Source of the DNA: Hyphomicrobiaceae bacterium
GTDB lineage: Bacteria; Pseudomonadota; Alphaproteobacteria; Rhizobiales; Hyphomicrobiaceae
Assembly (NCBI GenBank): GCA_022842785.1
Contig: JALHOW010000001.1
Location: forward strand, 806,001 to 870,000
DNA length: 64,000 bases
Reading direction: 5' to 3'
Shown: piece after piece, positions 17,924-25,555 of the stretch
Position numbering within the stretch: position 1 is the first letter of the stretch
How the letters are laid out: every line of letters starts with the position of its first letter
Made by a program: the position numbers and the translations under genes
Notes under the pieces: model-generated
The model's input: the letters and a program-made list of their open reading frames with translations, nothing else
Told to the model about the DNA's origin: nothing
The model's database searches: none

Positions 17924-18970
17924 ATGAAGCTCGCGACATTGCGCAATGGCACGCGTGACGGCGAACTGGCGATCGTCTCCCGCGATCTCACGAAGGCTGT
18001 GCGGGCGGCAGATACGATCGCTGGCCTCGGCACGATGCAGCAGCTTCTCGACGACTGGGACACCTACGCTCTCGCTGCTGAGCGCATATCGGCCGAGCTC
18101 GATGTCGCCACGGCGAACGACGGCGCCTCGCGCCTGCCCATCATGGCCTTCGAGGCGCGTCACGCCATGGCGCCACTTCCGCGCGCCTACCAGTGGGCCG
18201 ATGGCTCGGCGTACATCAACCACGTGGAACTCGCCCGCAAGGCGCGTGGCGCCGAGATACCGGCGAGCTTCCACACCGACCCGCTCATGTATCAGGGCTG
18301 CTCGGATGTCTTCATCGGCGCCATGGAGCCGGTGCCGGTCACAGACGAAGCCTCGGGCATCGATCTCGAAGGTGAGCTTGCGGTGATTGTCGGCGATACC
18401 CCCATGGGCACAGCGCCTGCCGATGCGCTGGAGCACGTGCGCCTCGTCTCCCTCGTCAATGACATCTCGCTGCGCAATCTCATTCCGAACGAGGTCGCCA
18501 AGGGCTTTGGCTTCTTTCATGGCAAGCCGGCTTCTTCTTTCGCGCCTGTCGCCGTCACGCCGGACGAGTTCGGACATGCATGGCGCGATGGCAAGGTTCA
18601 TCTGCCGATGCTCGCGAGCATCAACGGCCGGCTGATCGGCCGCCCCAATGCCGGCCACGAGATGACCTTCTCGTTTGCCGACCTGATCGCGCACGCCGCC
18701 AAGACGCGCCGCCTCGGCGCCGGCACGATCATCGGCTCGGGCACCGTCTCCAACAAGCTCGATGGCGGCCCTGGCAAGCCCGTCGACGAAGGCGGCGCCG
18801 GCTACACCTGCCTCGCGGAAGTCCGCGTCGTCGAGACGCTCCTCACGGGCGCACCCAAGACGCCCTTCCTTCGCTTTGGCGACCGCATGAAGCTCGAAAT
18901 GCGCGACGCCGCCGGCGCCAGCATCTTCGGTGCCATCGACCAGGTGATCGTGCGCTACGAGGGGGTTTGA
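17924..18970 (+). CDS. Fumarylacetoacetate hydrolase family protein
   Basis: A 348-residue enzyme of the FAH superfamily, which hydrolyses C-C bonds in acylpyruvates or fumarylacetoacetate using a divalent metal. The metal-site segment DLEGELAVIVG (ExE pattern) and the region VSLVNDISLRNL are visible, as is GTIIGSGTVSNK near the C-terminus. Its length and N-terminal domain (MKLATLRNGTRDGEL) are like the fumarylacetoacetase-type members of rhizobia. It lies 30 bases after the ThiO-like gene, so the two may be co-transcribed. No tyrosine-degradation partners are present, so the in vivo substrate is open. Confidence 0.85.
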   Translation: MKLATLRNGTRDGELAIVSRDLTKAVRAADTIAGLGTMQQLLDDWDTYALAAERISAELDVATANDGASRLPIMAFEARHAMAPLPRAYQWADGSAYINHVELARKARGAEIPASFHTDPLMYQGCSDVFIGAMEPVPVTDEASGIDLEGELAVIVGDTPMGTAPADALEHVRLVSLVNDISLRNLIPNEVAKGFGFFHGKPASSFAPVAVTPDEFGHAWRDGKVHLPMLASINGRLIGRPNAGHEMTFSFADLIAHAAKTRRLGAGTIIGSGTVSNKLDGGPGKPVDEGGAGYTCLAEVRVVETLLTGAPKTPFLRFGDRMKLEMRDAAGASIFGAIDQVIVRYEGV

Positions 18971-19121
18971 ACGCCCCGAACCTCGATGGCTTTGACAGAG
19001 CTGATCTGTCGGCCAAGCCCGACTGCCCCATTGGCGGGACCGCCACCCCTCAGTATGCTCAGCGCGACACAGCCGGGTCGGTCCCGGACTTCAGAAATTT
19101 GACGCCTCCAGGAGGAAAACA

Positions 19122-19625
19122 ATGTCCTACACGCTCGAAGCGCTCGCGAACGATATCCGCTCGACGCTCAAGTCCGGCGCCATAACCGAGACCGGCCCCA
19201 AGGTGGTCGGGCTCGTCGAGAAGGCGCTCAAGGACAAGGATTTCCTCAAGACCAATCTCGGACGGCCGAACATGAAGACCCGCGAGGTCATTTTCGAGGA
19301 TCCCGAAACGGGCTTCTGCATCTGTGCCCACACGTACGAAGGCGCGGCGACCTCGCCGGCCCACGACCATGGTCCGAGCTGGGCCATCTACGGCCAGGCC
19401 GTGGGCGTCACCGAGATGACCGACTGGAAGATCATCAAGAAGGGTGCGGGCGAGGATCCCTCCCTTGTCGAGGCCGTCCGGACGTACAAGCTCGAGCCGG
19501 GCATGGCCAAGTTCTACGACGTCGGTGCCGTTCACTCGCCGAAGCGCGACAGCGCGACCAAACTCATCCGCGTCGAAGGCAAGAATCTCGACACGGTGAA
19601 GCGCTCCAACATCAAGGCTGCCTGA
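19122..19625 (+). CDS. Cupin-like protein of the cysteine dioxygenase type
   Basis: A 167-residue soluble protein with a cupin signature: AHDHGPSWAIYGQAVGVTEMTDW supplies an HxH pair plus Glu, and VGAVHSPKRDSATKLIRVEG supplies the second cupin strand with a His. The arrangement resembles cysteine/3-mercaptopropionate dioxygenase-like cupins, but assignment to an enzyme is not secure. A strong AGGAGG lies before the ATG, and the 151-base gap upstream contains a TTGACA, so it probably has its own promoter. Confidence 0.7.
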   Translation: MSYTLEALANDIRSTLKSGAITETGPKVVGLVEKALKDKDFLKTNLGRPNMKTREVIFEDPETGFCICAHTYEGAATSPAHDHGPSWAIYGQAVGVTEMTDWKIIKKGAGEDPSLVEAVRTYKLEPGMAKFYDVGAVHSPKRDSATKLIRVEGKNLDTVKRSNIKAA

Positions 19626-19859
19626 CACCCGCGACGCACCTCCCAGCAGGCGAGCGCCGCGAACAGTTGGATGCTACCAACTACGTAGTATCCCTAGGGT
19701 TGCCCCCTGGGGAAATTGTAGGCTAGTACGAAAGTTCAGTTCGCGCCCTGGGGAGGAAGCGATGCAAGAGAAGGGAGCCGCACCCAATGCTTGGGATGCG
19801 GCGGGGCGGAGCGCAGCTCGCGACCAAGGGTGTACGTCTAACGGATGGGGCGGCGCGGC
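19626..19859 (+). promoter_or_regulatory. Leader and palindromes upstream of the antiporter operon
   Basis: Two exact palindromes stand close together: ACTACGTAGT (19680-19689) and CCCTAGGG (19692-19699). They are followed by CCCCCTGGGG and a TAGTACGAAAGTTC segment. This cluster looks like a regulator-binding region for the operon that starts downstream. The regulator is not known; a LuxR-type response regulator is only a guess. A short ORF with a strong ribosome site occupies the last third. Confidence 0.45.
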
Positions 19860-19869
19860 ATGCGCTTGA
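19762..19869 (+). CDS. Possible 35-residue leader peptide coupled to mnhE
   Basis: An ATG at 19762 sits behind GGGGAGGAAGC, one of the best ribosome sites in this region. It opens a 35-codon frame (MQEKGAAPNAWDAAG and on) that ends with TGA at 19867-19869, overlapping the ATG of mnhE at 19860. mnhE itself has no good ribosome site, so this small frame may serve for translational coupling. The peptide resembles nothing I recognise. Its reality is inferred only from the ribosome site and the overlap. Confidence 0.4.
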   Translation: MQEKGAAPNAWDAAGRSAARDQGCTSNGWGGAACA

Positions 19870-20333
19870 TCTCCTTCGGCACCATCCTCTTTCTCTTCTG
19901 GCTGGCCCTTTCCGGGTACTTCAAGCCCTTCCTGCTCATTGGCGGCATCGTCTGCACACTCTTCGTGCTCTACGCGGCGCGTCGCATGAAGCTCATCGAC
20001 AGCGAGAGCTATCCCGCCCACTTGTTTCCTGCTGCGTCGACTTACTGGCCCTGGCTGCTTTGGGAGATCGTCAAGGCTGGCTGGTCCGTGACCAAGGCCG
20101 TGCTGCGCCCGAAGCTCGACATTTCGCCGACCATGACGCGCGTCGTTGCCACGCAAGCGACACCTGAGTGCATTGCCACTTATGGCAACTCCATAACGCT
20201 CACGCCCGGCACCATCACCACGCGCGTCGACGGGAACATCCTCACGGTGCACGCCCTCGAGCGCGGTGGTGCCATCGATCTTGAGGAAGGCGGCATGGAC
20301 GCACGCGTTACGCAATTCGAGAGGGGCCGCTGA
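19860..20333 (+). CDS. mnhE: Na+/H+ antiporter subunit E
   Basis: A 157-residue membrane protein, first gene of a Mrp/Mnh-type antiporter operon. Two N-terminal helices (ILFLFWLALSGYFKPFLLIGGIVCTLFVLY) are followed by the subunit-E domain with YWPWLLWEIVKAGWSVTKAVLRP and TPGTITTRVDGNILTVHAL. The TPGT segment is diagnostic of MnhE/MrpE. The ATG at 19860 matches the usual start better than the one at 19845. It overlaps mnhF by one base. Confidence 0.93.
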   Translation: MRLISFGTILFLFWLALSGYFKPFLLIGGIVCTLFVLYAARRMKLIDSESYPAHLFPAASTYWPWLLWEIVKAGWSVTKAVLRPKLDISPTMTRVVATQATPECIATYGNSITLTPGTITTRVDGNILTVHALERGGAIDLEEGGMDARVTQFERGR

Positions 20334-20611
20334 TGTTCACCGTCGCTGCGCTGGCCGTGATCGCGGCGCTCGTGCTCGTGGTCGTGCGCGTGCTCAGGGG
20401 ACCGACGCTGTTCGATCGGGTACTGGCCGCAAATTCCGTCGGCACGCTTGCCATCATCTTTCTTGCAGTGCTCGGCTTCCTCAATGGCCGTCCCGAGTGG
20501 CTGGATATTGCGCTCGTGTACGGCGTACTCAACATCATCGGCACGATCGCGATCCTGAAATTCTTCCGCCACGGCGATCTCGCCCATGATGCCGGGGAGG
20601 ACGACGCGTGA
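20333..20611 (+). CDS. mnhF: Na+/H+ antiporter subunit F
   Basis: A 92-residue protein with three membrane helices and the subunit-F signature RGPTLFDRVLAANSVGT, followed by FLNGRPEWLDIALVYGVLNI. It is part of the membrane complex that exchanges cations for protons. The start overlaps the stop of mnhE (TGATG) and its end overlaps mnhG. Confidence 0.93.
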   Translation: MFTVAALAVIAALVLVVVRVLRGPTLFDRVLAANSVGTLAIIFLAVLGFLNGRPEWLDIALVYGVLNIIGTIAILKFFRHGDLAHDAGEDDA

Positions 20612-20976
20612 TCCTTATCGATGTCGCGAGCTGGCTGCTCATCCTCGCTGGCTGCTTTTTCATCCTCACGGGCGCGTTCGGGATGCTCCGCCTTCCCGAC
20701 CTCTACACCCGTATGCATTCGGCGAGCCTCATCGAGACGCTTGGTGCAGGCTTGCTGTTCGCCGGTCTCATGCTGCAGGCCGGCTTTACGCAAGCGACGA
20801 TCAAGCTGTTCTTCATCCTGCTCCTCTTCTTCCTGACGGGTCCCGTGATCACGCACGCACTCGCCCAGGCTGCGCTCGAATTCGGCATCAAGCCGAAGCT
20901 CACCGAAGACCGCCGCGGACGCCTCGACGATGATGGGAAGGCTCCCGCCTCCGACAACGATGGGAGGCCGTCATAG
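20608..20976 (+). CDS. mnhG: Na+/H+ antiporter subunit G
   Basis: A 122-residue protein beginning with GTG that overlaps the end of mnhF. It has three helices and the subunit-G motif GAFGMLRLPDLYTRMHSAS, followed by a helix with LFFILLLFFLTGPVITHALAQAA. The C-terminal 30 residues are polar. Its stop codon lies inside the sequence GTCATAG where the next gene appears to begin. Confidence 0.92.
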   Translation: MILIDVASWLLILAGCFFILTGAFGMLRLPDLYTRMHSASLIETLGAGLLFAGLMLQAGFTQATIKLFFILLLFFLTGPVITHALAQAALEFGIKPKLTEDRRGRLDDDGKAPASDNDGRPS

Positions 20977-21011
20977 ACAGCTTCTTCAATGCGGTACTCC
21001 TCACGCTCCTG

Positions 21012-21527
21012 GTGATCGTGACGCTCGCGATCGTGCGGATGCGCAATCTCTTCGGCGTGATCGTGCTCGCAGGCGTCTACAGTTTCCTCATGGCGAGCGT
21101 GATGATGGTCTACGACGCTGTCGACGTCGCCATGACCGAGGCGGCCGTCGGCGCTGGCGTCTCGACAGTTCTGCTGCTCGCCGCCCTGCATTTGACGAAG
21201 GCGCGCGAGTATCCGCAGCCGCGTCCTGCTGCGATCCCGGTACTCGTCTCCTTGGGTGTCGGTGCGGCGCTGGTCTGGGCAACATACGACCTGCCAGCGT
21301 TCGGCATCGCGGATACGCCGATCAACAACCACGTCGTTCCGTACTACTTCGAGAACTCGATGAAGGACACGAACGTCGGCAATCTGGTCGCGGCCATTCT
21401 CGCTGACTACCGCGGCTTCGATACGCTCGGCGAGGTGACGGTGGTCTTCACGGCAGGCATTGGTGTTCTGCTGCTGCTCAAGGGACGACGCGCCGGCAAA
21501 AGCAGCAGTGATGGGGGATCGGCATGA
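21012..21527 (+). CDS. DUF4040 antiporter subunit (MrpA C-terminal/MbhDE-like)
   Basis: At least 171 residues. The first part (IVRMRNLFGVIVLAGVYSFLMAS, DAVDVAMTEAAVGAGVST) is the DUF4040/MbhD domain that in canonical MrpA forms part of the C-terminus. The second part (IADTPINNHVVPYYFENSMKDTNVGNLVAAILADYRGFDTLGE) is the MbhE-like domain. So here this piece of MrpA is a separate gene. The first canonical start in frame is GTG 21012, but it lies inside the first helix. A GGGAGG site points instead to an ATA codon at 20973, which would add IDSFFNAVLLTLL and fit homologues better. It overlaps mnhB by four bases. Confidence 0.88.
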   Translation: MIVTLAIVRMRNLFGVIVLAGVYSFLMASVMMVYDAVDVAMTEAAVGAGVSTVLLLAALHLTKAREYPQPRPAAIPVLVSLGVGAALVWATYDLPAFGIADTPINNHVVPYYFENSMKDTNVGNLVAAILADYRGFDTLGEVTVVFTAGIGVLLLLKGRRAGKSSSDGGSA

Positions 21528-21940
21528 AGTTCGATCTCATTCTGCGTGTCGGGGTCAAGCTCATGATCCCGTTCATGCTGCTCTTCGCCCTCTACGTTCA
21601 GCTCCATGCGGACTACGGGCCGGGCGGCGGCTTCCAGGCTGGCGTCATCACGGCCGGCGCGGTCATCGTCTATGCGCTCATCTTCGGCATCGAGGAGGCG
21701 CAGCGCGTCGTGCCAAAGCGTCTTGTCGAGCTCCTGGTGCCGCTCGGCGTGCTCATCTATGCAGGCACCGGCCTGCTCGGCATCCTGTTCGGCAAAAACT
21801 TTCTCGATTACTCCGTTCTCGGCGCCAACCCACCGCTTGCGCGTGAACGCGGCATCCTCTTCGTGGAGATCGGTGTGCTTCTCACGGTGTCCTCGACCAT
21901 GGTGGCGCTCTTCTATGCGTTCTCGGAGCGGGGGCGCTGA
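21524..21940 (+). CDS. mnhB: Na+/H+ antiporter subunit B
   Basis: A 138-residue membrane protein with the subunit-B signature HADYGPGGGFQAGVITAGAVI, four predicted helices and the segment GLLGILFGKNFLDY. It continues the MrpA/B module after the DUF4040 gene, which it overlaps (ATGA). The stop overlaps the start of mnhC by one base. Confidence 0.93.
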   Translation: MKFDLILRVGVKLMIPFMLLFALYVQLHADYGPGGGFQAGVITAGAVIVYALIFGIEEAQRVVPKRLVELLVPLGVLIYAGTGLLGILFGKNFLDYSVLGANPPLARERGILFVEIGVLLTVSSTMVALFYAFSERGR

Positions 21941-22305
21941 TGGAGAGCTTCAAGGGCCTTTTCGACCACTATAACTACGTCGTCACGATCGTACTGATGA
22001 TCGCAGGCCTCTACATCGTCATTGCCCGCGGCAACATGATCAAGAAGCTGGTCGGGTTGATGCTCTTCCAGACCTCGGTCTATCTGCTCTACATCGCACC
22101 AGGGAAGGTCATCGGCGGTACGCCCCCGGTCCTCGACGCGAAATTCACCGTCTACTCGAACCCGCTGCCGCACGTGCTGATCCTGACGGCCATCGTCGTC
22201 GGCGTCGCGACGATCGCGCTCGGCCTCGCCCTCGTCACCCGTATTCACGAGGCGTACGGCACGATCGAGGAAGACGAAATCTTTGCGCGGGACGAGCAGG
22301 AATGA
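21940..22305 (+). CDS. mnhC: Na+/H+ antiporter subunit C (NuoK-like)
   Basis: A 121-residue, three-helix protein related to NuoK. Typical segments are GLYIVIARGNMIKKLVGLMLFQTSVYLLYI and PLPHVLILTAIVVGVATIALGLALVTRI. It overlaps both flanking genes by a few bases. NuoK-type subunits carry part of the proton path in complex I and Mrp complexes. Confidence 0.93.
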   Translation: MESFKGLFDHYNYVVTIVLMIAGLYIVIARGNMIKKLVGLMLFQTSVYLLYIAPGKVIGGTPPVLDAKFTVYSNPLPHVLILTAIVVGVATIALGLALVTRIHEAYGTIEEDEIFARDEQE

Positions 22306-23810
22306 GCGCCCTCACCGCGCAGCTTCCGGGATTGCAGGTCGTCATCCCCCTTCTCGGTGCGGTCGTCGCGGCCTTCATCAGGCGCGGTACGATCGCTTGG
22401 GGCTGGGCCACGCTGATCACGGCCATGACGCCGATCGTCGCCTTCGCACTGCTCATCCAAGTGTGGACGGGCGGCCCGATCTCCTACCACATGGGTGGCT
22501 GGCCGCCGCCCATCGGCATCGAATACCGCGTCGACCTGCTCAATGCCTTCGTGCTCGTGCTCGTGAGCCTCGTCAGCGCGATCATGATGCCATATGCACG
22601 CCGCAGCGTTGCCCACGAGATCGACGGCGACAAGCAGGCGTGGTTCTACTGCATGTACCTGCTGTGCCTGACAGGCCTGCTTGGTATCACGATCACGGGC
22701 GATGCCTTCAATGCCTTTGTGTTCATGGAGATCTCTTCGCTCTCGTCCTACGTGCTGATTGCCATGGGCCGCGACCGCCGTGCACTCGTTGCGGCCTACC
22801 AGTATCTGATCATCGGCACGATCGGCGCGACGTTCTACGTGGTCGGTGTCGGCCTGCTCTATCTCGTGACCGGCAGCCTGAACTTTGCCGATATCGCGCT
22901 GCGTCTCGGCGAGGCCTCGGCCGTCTACCCGCGGCCAGTGCTTGCGGGTCTCGCTTTCCTGTTCGTCGGCATCAGTCTCAAGCTCGCGCTCTTCCCGCTG
23001 CATGTCTGGCTGCCGAACGCCTATGCCTATGCGCCGTCGTTCGCCACGGCCTTCCTTGCGGCCACCGCGACCAAAGTCGCCATTTATCTGCTGCTGCGCG
23101 TCATCTTCTCCATCTACGGTGTTGCGCTCGATCTCAAAACGCTGCCGGTTTCGGCGGTGCTGTATCCGCTCTCGATAGCAGCGATGTTCATTGCCTCGAT
23201 CCTGGCCGTGTACGAGACGAATCTCAAACGCATGCTCGCCTACTCGTCGGTTGCCCAGATCGGTTACATCACGCTCGGCATTGCGTTGATGAACCAGGCG
23301 GGGCTGACGGGCGGTATCGTGCACCTCTTCAATCATGCGCTGATCAAGGGAGCCCTCTTCCTCGCACTCGGCGCCATCTTGTATCGGGCTGGCACCATCA
23401 AGTTGGAGCAACTCGGCGGCGTCGGACGCACCATGCCGCTGACATGCGCCGCCTTCGTCGTCGCCGGCATGAGCCTGATGGGCGTGCCGGGAACGGCAGG
23501 CTTCATCTCCAAGTACTATCTGATTGTCGGCGCGCTCAACGCCGGTATGTGGCCCATCGCATTTCTCATCGTTGCAAGTTCGCTCATCGCGCTCGTCTAT
23601 ATCGGGCGCGCGGTGGAAGTCGCGTACTTCCGCCCGGTGTCGAGCGCCGTCGCGCACGCGAAGGACCCGCCGCTCCTGATGTTGGTCCCGCTCCTCGTGC
23701 TCGCCTTCGCTTCCGTCTACTTCGGCATTGATACCGAGCTTTCGGCGGGCGTCGCGGGGCGTGTTGCCGAGACACTGCTTAGTGGCCTCAAAGTCGGGGG
23801 GGCCAACTGA
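22302..23810 (+). CDS. mnhD: Na+/H+ antiporter subunit D (proton channel 1)
   Basis: A 502-residue, about 14-helix protein of the NuoM/NuoN/MrpD family. The key charged residues are present: Glu in FMEISSLSSYVLIAMG (TM5), Lys in SLKLALFPLHVWLPNAYAYAPS (TM7), Lys in ATATKVAIYLLLR (TM8) and Lys in FNHALIKGALFLALG (TM12). These form the half-channels and the central axis of proton transfer in this family. It is the first of three D-type genes in the operon and overlaps its neighbours, so the subunits are made together. Confidence 0.93.
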   Translation: MSALTAQLPGLQVVIPLLGAVVAAFIRRGTIAWGWATLITAMTPIVAFALLIQVWTGGPISYHMGGWPPPIGIEYRVDLLNAFVLVLVSLVSAIMMPYARRSVAHEIDGDKQAWFYCMYLLCLTGLLGITITGDAFNAFVFMEISSLSSYVLIAMGRDRRALVAAYQYLIIGTIGATFYVVGVGLLYLVTGSLNFADIALRLGEASAVYPRPVLAGLAFLFVGISLKLALFPLHVWLPNAYAYAPSFATAFLAATATKVAIYLLLRVIFSIYGVALDLKTLPVSAVLYPLSIAAMFIASILAVYETNLKRMLAYSSVAQIGYITLGIALMNQAGLTGGIVHLFNHALIKGALFLALGAILYRAGTIKLEQLGGVGRTMPLTCAAFVVAGMSLMGVPGTAGFISKYYLIVGALNAGMWPIAFLIVASSLIALVYIGRAVEVAYFRPVSSAVAHAKDPPLLMLVPLLVLAFASVYFGIDTELSAGVAGRVAETLLSGLKVGGAN

Positions 23811-25297
23811 TGCTCGCGTTTGCCCCCGAGAGCCTCGTTCTGGCCGCGCTGACAATCCCGCTGCTCGGCGCGCTCGTCATTCCCCTCTTTCATTCCGCTC
23901 CCAACGCGCGCGAGAGCGTCACGCTGATCACGGCGGGCGCCCTGGCGCTGACCGTATGGAGCCTGCTGCCGCACGTCCTCGCGGGTGCACGGCCGGCGGC
24001 CATCGATCTCGCCGTCGTGCCGGGCCTGAACATCGCCTTTCAGGTCGAACCGCTCGGGTTACTATTCGCACTCGTTGCCGCATCACTCTGGCTCGTCACG
24101 TCCGTCTACTCGATCGGCTACATGCGCGGGAACAATGAGCCGCGCCAGACGAGCTTCTACATCTGCTTCGCGGTCGCGCTCTGGGCGACCATGGGTATCG
24201 CATTTGCCAAGAACCTTTTCACGCTCTTCATTTTCTACGAGATCCTGACGCTCTCGACCTACCCGCTGGTCGCGCACAAAGCGAACGGCGAGGCCATCCG
24301 CGCAGGCCGCATCTACCTGCTCATCTTGATCGGCACGTCGATGGTCCTGCTGTTGCCGGCCATCGCGTGGACCTATGTGCTCGCCGGAACGCTCGACTTC
24401 ACACCGGGCGGCATACTCGGCGGCAAGGCGACGCCACTCGTGCTGTGTGTTCTGCTCGCGCTCTTCGCCTTCGGCATTGGCAAGGCGGCGCTCATGCCGC
24501 TGCACTTCTGGCTGCCCGCCGCCATGGTGGCGCCGACGCCGGTCAGCGCGCTGCTCCATGCGGTCGCCGTCGTGAAGGCTGGCGTCTTCACCATCCTCAA
24601 GGTCATCGTCTACATTTTCGGGATCGAGACGCTCGCCTATGCGGGCTCCGGCACCTGGCTGGTGTACGCCGCCGGCTTCACGCTCATCGCCGCCTCGCTG
24701 GTCGCACTCCGCAAGGACAATCTAAAGGCGCGGCTCGCTTATTCGACGGTCTCACAGCTCTCGTACGTCATTCTCGCCGCCGCGATCCTTGCCCCCATCT
24801 CGGCAGTCGGCGCGGCTATGCACATTGCCGCCCACGCCGTGAGCAAGATCACGCTCTTCTTCGCGGCAGGCTCGATCTACACGGCCGCCCACAAGACCGA
24901 GATCAGCGAGCTTGCCGGTATCGGGCGGCGCATGCCGTGGACTATGGGCGCTTTCACGATCGGCGCCATCAGCATGATTGGCCTGCCGCCCACCGCCGGT
25001 TTCCTCGGCAAATGGTTCATGCTCTCAGGCGCCGCGCAGACAGGCCAGTGGCTCCCCGTCGCGATCATCGTCGCGAGCACGCTACTGAATGCTGCCTATT
25101 TCCTGCCGATCATCTACACCGCCTTCTTCGAGCGCGAGCCGGCCGCACACGCGGTCGGCGCCGATGCCGCGCATGATCACGGGGAGGCGCCGCTCCCCAT
25201 CGTGATTGCGCTCACGTTCACTGCCGCGGCCACGGTCGGCCTGTTCCTCTTTCCGGATGGGCTACTCACGCTCGCCAAGCTGATGGTCGGAGGCTGA
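23810..25297 (+). CDS. Na+/H+ antiporter subunit D paralogue (proton channel 2)
   Basis: A 495-residue NuoM/MrpD-like protein. It keeps the channel residues: Glu in FYEILTLSTYPLVAHK, Lys in GKAALMPLHFWLPAAMVAPTPVSALLHAV, Lys in VVKAGVFTIL and Lys in AHAVSKITLFFAAGSIY. Its PVSALLHAVAVVKAG segment is closer to NuoM/MrpA-type subunits than the previous gene is. It overlaps mnhD by one base. It may take the place of the antiporter half of MrpA, which is not otherwise encoded here. Confidence 0.9.
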   Translation: MLAFAPESLVLAALTIPLLGALVIPLFHSAPNARESVTLITAGALALTVWSLLPHVLAGARPAAIDLAVVPGLNIAFQVEPLGLLFALVAASLWLVTSVYSIGYMRGNNEPRQTSFYICFAVALWATMGIAFAKNLFTLFIFYEILTLSTYPLVAHKANGEAIRAGRIYLLILIGTSMVLLLPAIAWTYVLAGTLDFTPGGILGGKATPLVLCVLLALFAFGIGKAALMPLHFWLPAAMVAPTPVSALLHAVAVVKAGVFTILKVIVYIFGIETLAYAGSGTWLVYAAGFTLIAASLVALRKDNLKARLAYSTVSQLSYVILAAAILAPISAVGAAMHIAAHAVSKITLFFAAGSIYTAAHKTEISELAGIGRRMPWTMGAFTIGAISMIGLPPTAGFLGKWFMLSGAAQTGQWLPVAIIVASTLLNAAYFLPIIYTAFFEREPAAHAVGADAAHDHGEAPLPIVIALTFTAAATVGLFLFPDGLLTLAKLMVGG

Positions 25298-25300
25298 GCC

Positions 25301-25555
25301 ATGCGAGACACCCGAAAGGCCTCCGCCAAACCGATGTTCGCACTCCCGAGCAAGGATCTCCGCAAGCTCGGCCTCGCCGCCCTTGTCGTGCTCGTGCTGC
25401 TCGATCTTGTCGTGAAGCACTACAAGTATTTCACCATCGACGGCACGTTCGGTTTTGCCGCGTGGTTCGGTGCGCTTGCCTGCTTCGGCCTGATCATGCT
25501 CGCTCTCGCGGTCGGCTCCCTTCTCCGCGCACCGGAGGGCACCTATGACGACTAG
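25301..25555 (+). CDS. Small membrane protein within antiporter operon
   Basis: An 84-residue protein with two hydrophobic helices (LGLAALVVLVLLDLVV and FAAWFGALACFGLIMLALAVGSLL) joined by KHYKYFTIDGTFG, with polar ends. It lies three bases after one D-type gene and overlaps the next by 11 bases. I do not recognise a named family; the position argues for an accessory subunit of the antiporter. Confidence 0.8.
   Translation: MRDTRKASAKPMFALPSKDLRKLGLAALVVLVLLDLVVKHYKYFTIDGTFGFAAWFGALACFGLIMLALAVGSLLRAPEGTYDD

Noticed and set aside
22245-23855. A 536-codon minus-strand frame opposite mnhD
   Set aside because: A His/Arg/Asp/Glu-rich antisense product typical of reverse reading of membrane-protein codons.
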